Shown here: positions 62,528 to 64,000 of the stretch, piece by piece
Numbering within the stretch: position 1 is the stretch's first letter
Layout: the number at the start of each line of letters is the position of its first letter
From: Anaeromyxobacter dehalogenans 2CP-1
GTDB taxonomy: Bacteria; Myxococcota; Myxococcia; Myxococcales; Anaeromyxobacteraceae
Assembly (NCBI RefSeq): GCF_000022145.1
Contig: NC_011891.1
Span: 1,054,001-1,118,000, forward strand
DNA: 64,000 nt
Direction of reading: 5' to 3'
Position numbers and translations under genes: made by a program
Notes under the pieces: generated by a model
Told to the model about the DNA's origin: nothing
The model's input: only the letters and a program-made list of their open reading frames with translations
Database searches by the model: none

Positions 62528-63160
62528 TCACTGCGCGGCGGGAGGCTCCTGCGGCGGCGGCGGCCGGTCGTCGCGCGCCGACTCCTCCAGCTTCCGCTCC
62601 AGCTCGTGCAGGCGCGCGGTGATCTCGTCGAGCTGCCGGCGCACCTCGGAGAGGCTGGAGACGCCGTCCACGGCCGCGCGCACCCGCTCGTCGACCCGGC
62701 GCTGGAGGGACGCCATGGCCTCCTGCGAGGCGGCCATCAGCTCCTTGGCGCGATCGCCGGTGGCCTGGCTCCGCGCCATCAGGTTCTGCACCCGCTGCTC
62801 GGCCGCGGCCCGGACCGCCTCGACCCGCCCGCGGAGCTCGGCCTGCGTCCCCACCACCAGCCGCTGGGCCACCTCGCCGCCGTGGCGGATGAGGTCCCGG
62901 AGCGTCTCGAGGCTCATCTTGGAGGTCTTCTTCTCCTCCTCGAAGATGATCTGCGCGAGCGTGATGGAGGTGAGGTCCTCCTTGGTGCGGTTGTCGATGA
63001 TCTTGACCTCGGCACCGCCCTTGATCATCTCGGCGATCTCGTCGAGCGTGACGTACCGGGACTCCACCGTGTCGTAGAGCTTCCGGTTCGTGTACCGCTT
63101 GATGACCTTCGGCTCGACGGCGGCGCTGGTGTCCGTACCTTCGGTGTGCTGGTCGCTCAT
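62528..63160 (-). CDS. phaR: Polyhydroxyalkanoate synthesis regulator
   Basis: A 210-residue protein. The N-terminal PHA-accumulation regulator DNA-binding domain (about 18-80) reads VIKRYTNRKLYDTVESRYVTL, DEIAEMIKGGAEVKIIDNRT and LTLAQIIFEEEK-like, followed by a long helical coiled-coil tail and a Pro-rich end. PhaR represses phasin genes and binds PHA granules. It is convergent with the dioxygenase gene, with four bases between. Confidence 0.92.
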   Translation of the reverse strand: MSDQHTEGTDTSAAVEPKVIKRYTNRKLYDTVESRYVTLDEIAEMIKGGAEVKIIDNRTKEDLTSITLAQIIFEEEKKTSKMSLETLRDLIRHGGEVAQRLVVGTQAELRGRVEAVRAAAEQRVQNLMARSQATGDRAKELMAASQEAMASLQRRVDERVRAAVDGVSSLSEVRRQLDEITARLHELERKLEESARDDRPPPPQEPPAAQ

Positions 63161-63197
63161 CGCTCCATCCGCGGCGGTAAGTGTGCGAAACTTCGGG

Positions 63198-63227
63198 CAT
63201 TGTTCCTGCGGTTGGCGCTTGGTGTCA
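63198..63227 (-). promoter_or_regulatory. Candidate phaR promoter
   Basis: On the minus strand TTGACA (63227-63222) and AACAAT (63203-63198) are 18 bases apart. A start of transcription would be about 30 bases before the phaR ATG. It is the most convincing housekeeping-type promoter that I found in the window. Confidence 0.45.
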
Positions 63228-63264
63228 AGCGGCATGACGGTGTAACGTCCTGCCGGCGCCCCGC

Positions 63265-64000
63265 ATGATCGCCCACTGCACCCACTGCCAGGCGAAGTTC
63301 CGGATCGCGGACGACAAGATCGGCCCGCGCGGCGCGAAGGTGCGCTGCTCGCATTGCAAGACGGTGTTCGCGGTCCGTCGGCCCGACGCCCCGCCGGTCG
63401 CCGCGCCGCCGGAGCCTCGTCCGGCGCCGCTCCCGCCGCCGGGCCCGGCGCTCCCCGGCCCGGCCGATCCTTTCGCGGAGCCTGCCTTCGCGGCGGCGCA
63501 GGATCCGTTCGCCGCCGATCCGTTCGCAGCCCCGCGTCCGCCCGTCCAGGCGCCGGCGCCGGATCCGTTCGGCCCCGATCCGTTCGCCGGTCCGGCCCGC
63601 GGGGCGCCGGCCGCGGACCCGTTCGCGCTCGAGACGCCCCCGACCGGCTTCGCGGGGCCCGATGGCGCGGATCCGTTCGCGTTCACGATGGGTGATCGCC
63701 CCGGCGCCGAGGCCGCCGCCGGCCCGGCCGATCCGTTCGCGCCGGAGGCCGGGGGCGCGGACCCGTTCGCCGCTGCGCTCGCCGGCGCAGCCGATCCGTT
63801 CGCGGCGTCCGTGTCGCCCCGCCGCAGGGCGGCCGCCGCCGAGATCCCGGCGGGCCTGGCGGCGCCCGCGCCGGGCGCCGCGCCGGGCGGCTCGTCGGCG
63901 CTGCCGCTCACCGATCTCTCCGACCTGCTCGGCGACGCGCCCGCGCCGCCGCCGCCGCTCCCCGCGCCGCCCGCGCTCGCGCCCGAGCCGCTGCCGCCCG
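63265..64000 (+). CDS. MJ0042-type zinc-ribbon protein with DPF repeats, 3' end outside the window
   Basis: At least 245 residues, still open at the window end. It starts with a complete MJ0042 zinc ribbon (CTHCQAKFRIADDKIGPRGA then VRCSHCKTVFAV), with four Cys of the CXXC/CXXC type. After that comes a long Pro/Ala-rich, probably disordered, region with ten DPF motifs about 8-20 residues apart, then a short LTDLSDLLGD segment. N-terminal zinc ribbons followed by disordered linkers are common in myxobacterial regulators and in the gliding protein GltJ/AgmX. Its full identity depends on the missing C-terminus. Confidence 0.8.
   Translation, partial: MIAHCTHCQAKFRIADDKIGPRGAKVRCSHCKTVFAVRRPDAPPVAAPPEPRPAPLPPPGPALPGPADPFAEPAFAAAQDPFAADPFAAPRPPVQAPAPDPFGPDPFAGPARGAPAADPFALETPPTGFAGPDGADPFAFTMGDRPGAEAAAGPADPFAPEAGGADPFAAALAGAADPFAASVSPRRRAAAAEIPAGLAAPAPGAAPGGSSALPLTDLSDLLGDAPAPPPPLPAPPALAPEPLPP

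Overview
The window is extremely G+C-rich, with almost every third codon position G or C. It carries multiheme cytochromes, a periplasmic nitrate-to-ammonium pathway and NtrC-type, partner-switching and caspase-like regulators. This combination fits a respiratory deltaproteobacterium/myxobacterium, most likely Anaeromyxobacter or a close relative. That assignment is inferred from gene content; no database search was run.

Layout. 1-8.1 kb: 3' end of a LigD-type polymerase gene, two small hypotheticals, an MscS channel, tRNA-Ala(CGC), a TPR membrane protein, then a VPELD-tailed secreted protein beside its exosortase/CAAX-protease fusion. 8.1-13.0 kb: a short KdpD/KdpE-like two-component system and a small membrane protein, divergent from a KimA-like APC permease, with direct-repeat operator-like sites between them. 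13.1-16 kb: a scrambled glycosyltransferase remnant, a 16-Cys copper-storage-like protein and an internally duplicated lipoprotein. 16-24.2 kb: DUF420, ABC exporter and ctaB, a FYDLN zinc ribbon, ttcA, deoC, deoB, an EI24/CysZ-like membrane protein and a methyltransferase.

24.4-30.9 kb (minus strand): a compact nitrate ammonification operon in transcription order nrfH, nrfA, tetraheme cytochrome, napA, napD, octaheme HAO-like cytochrome, ended by a strong hairpin. 31.7-38.6 kb: a 1,363-residue multicopper oxidase with FnIII repeats, two small proteins, a repeat-rich non-coding stretch and a RAYT-type transposase.

38.7-48.0 kb (minus strand): the most unusual locus. A sensor kinase with a periplasmic CXXCH and an NtrC-family regulator precede an operon for an ethylbenzene-dehydrogenase-like heme lipoprotein, a CX4CH lipoprotein, a porin-like beta-barrel with its own CXXCH, a small monoheme cytochrome, a membrane SpoIIE/PP2C phosphatase, a HATPase switch kinase and a STAS antagonist. 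I read it as an envelope redox conduit wired directly to a partner-switching module.

48.2-51.7 kb: ECF sigma factor, anti-sigma-like protein and caspase-like peptidase with surface repeats, all translationally coupled. 51.9-64 kb: metY, a long-chain acyl-CoA ligase, a TPR lipoprotein, a YjbQ protein, two ArsA-family ATPases, a coiled-coil protein, a ParA ATPase, a LysR regulator divergent from yceI and a DODA-type dioxygenase, the PHA regulator phaR, and the start of a zinc-ribbon protein with ten DPF motifs that runs off the window.
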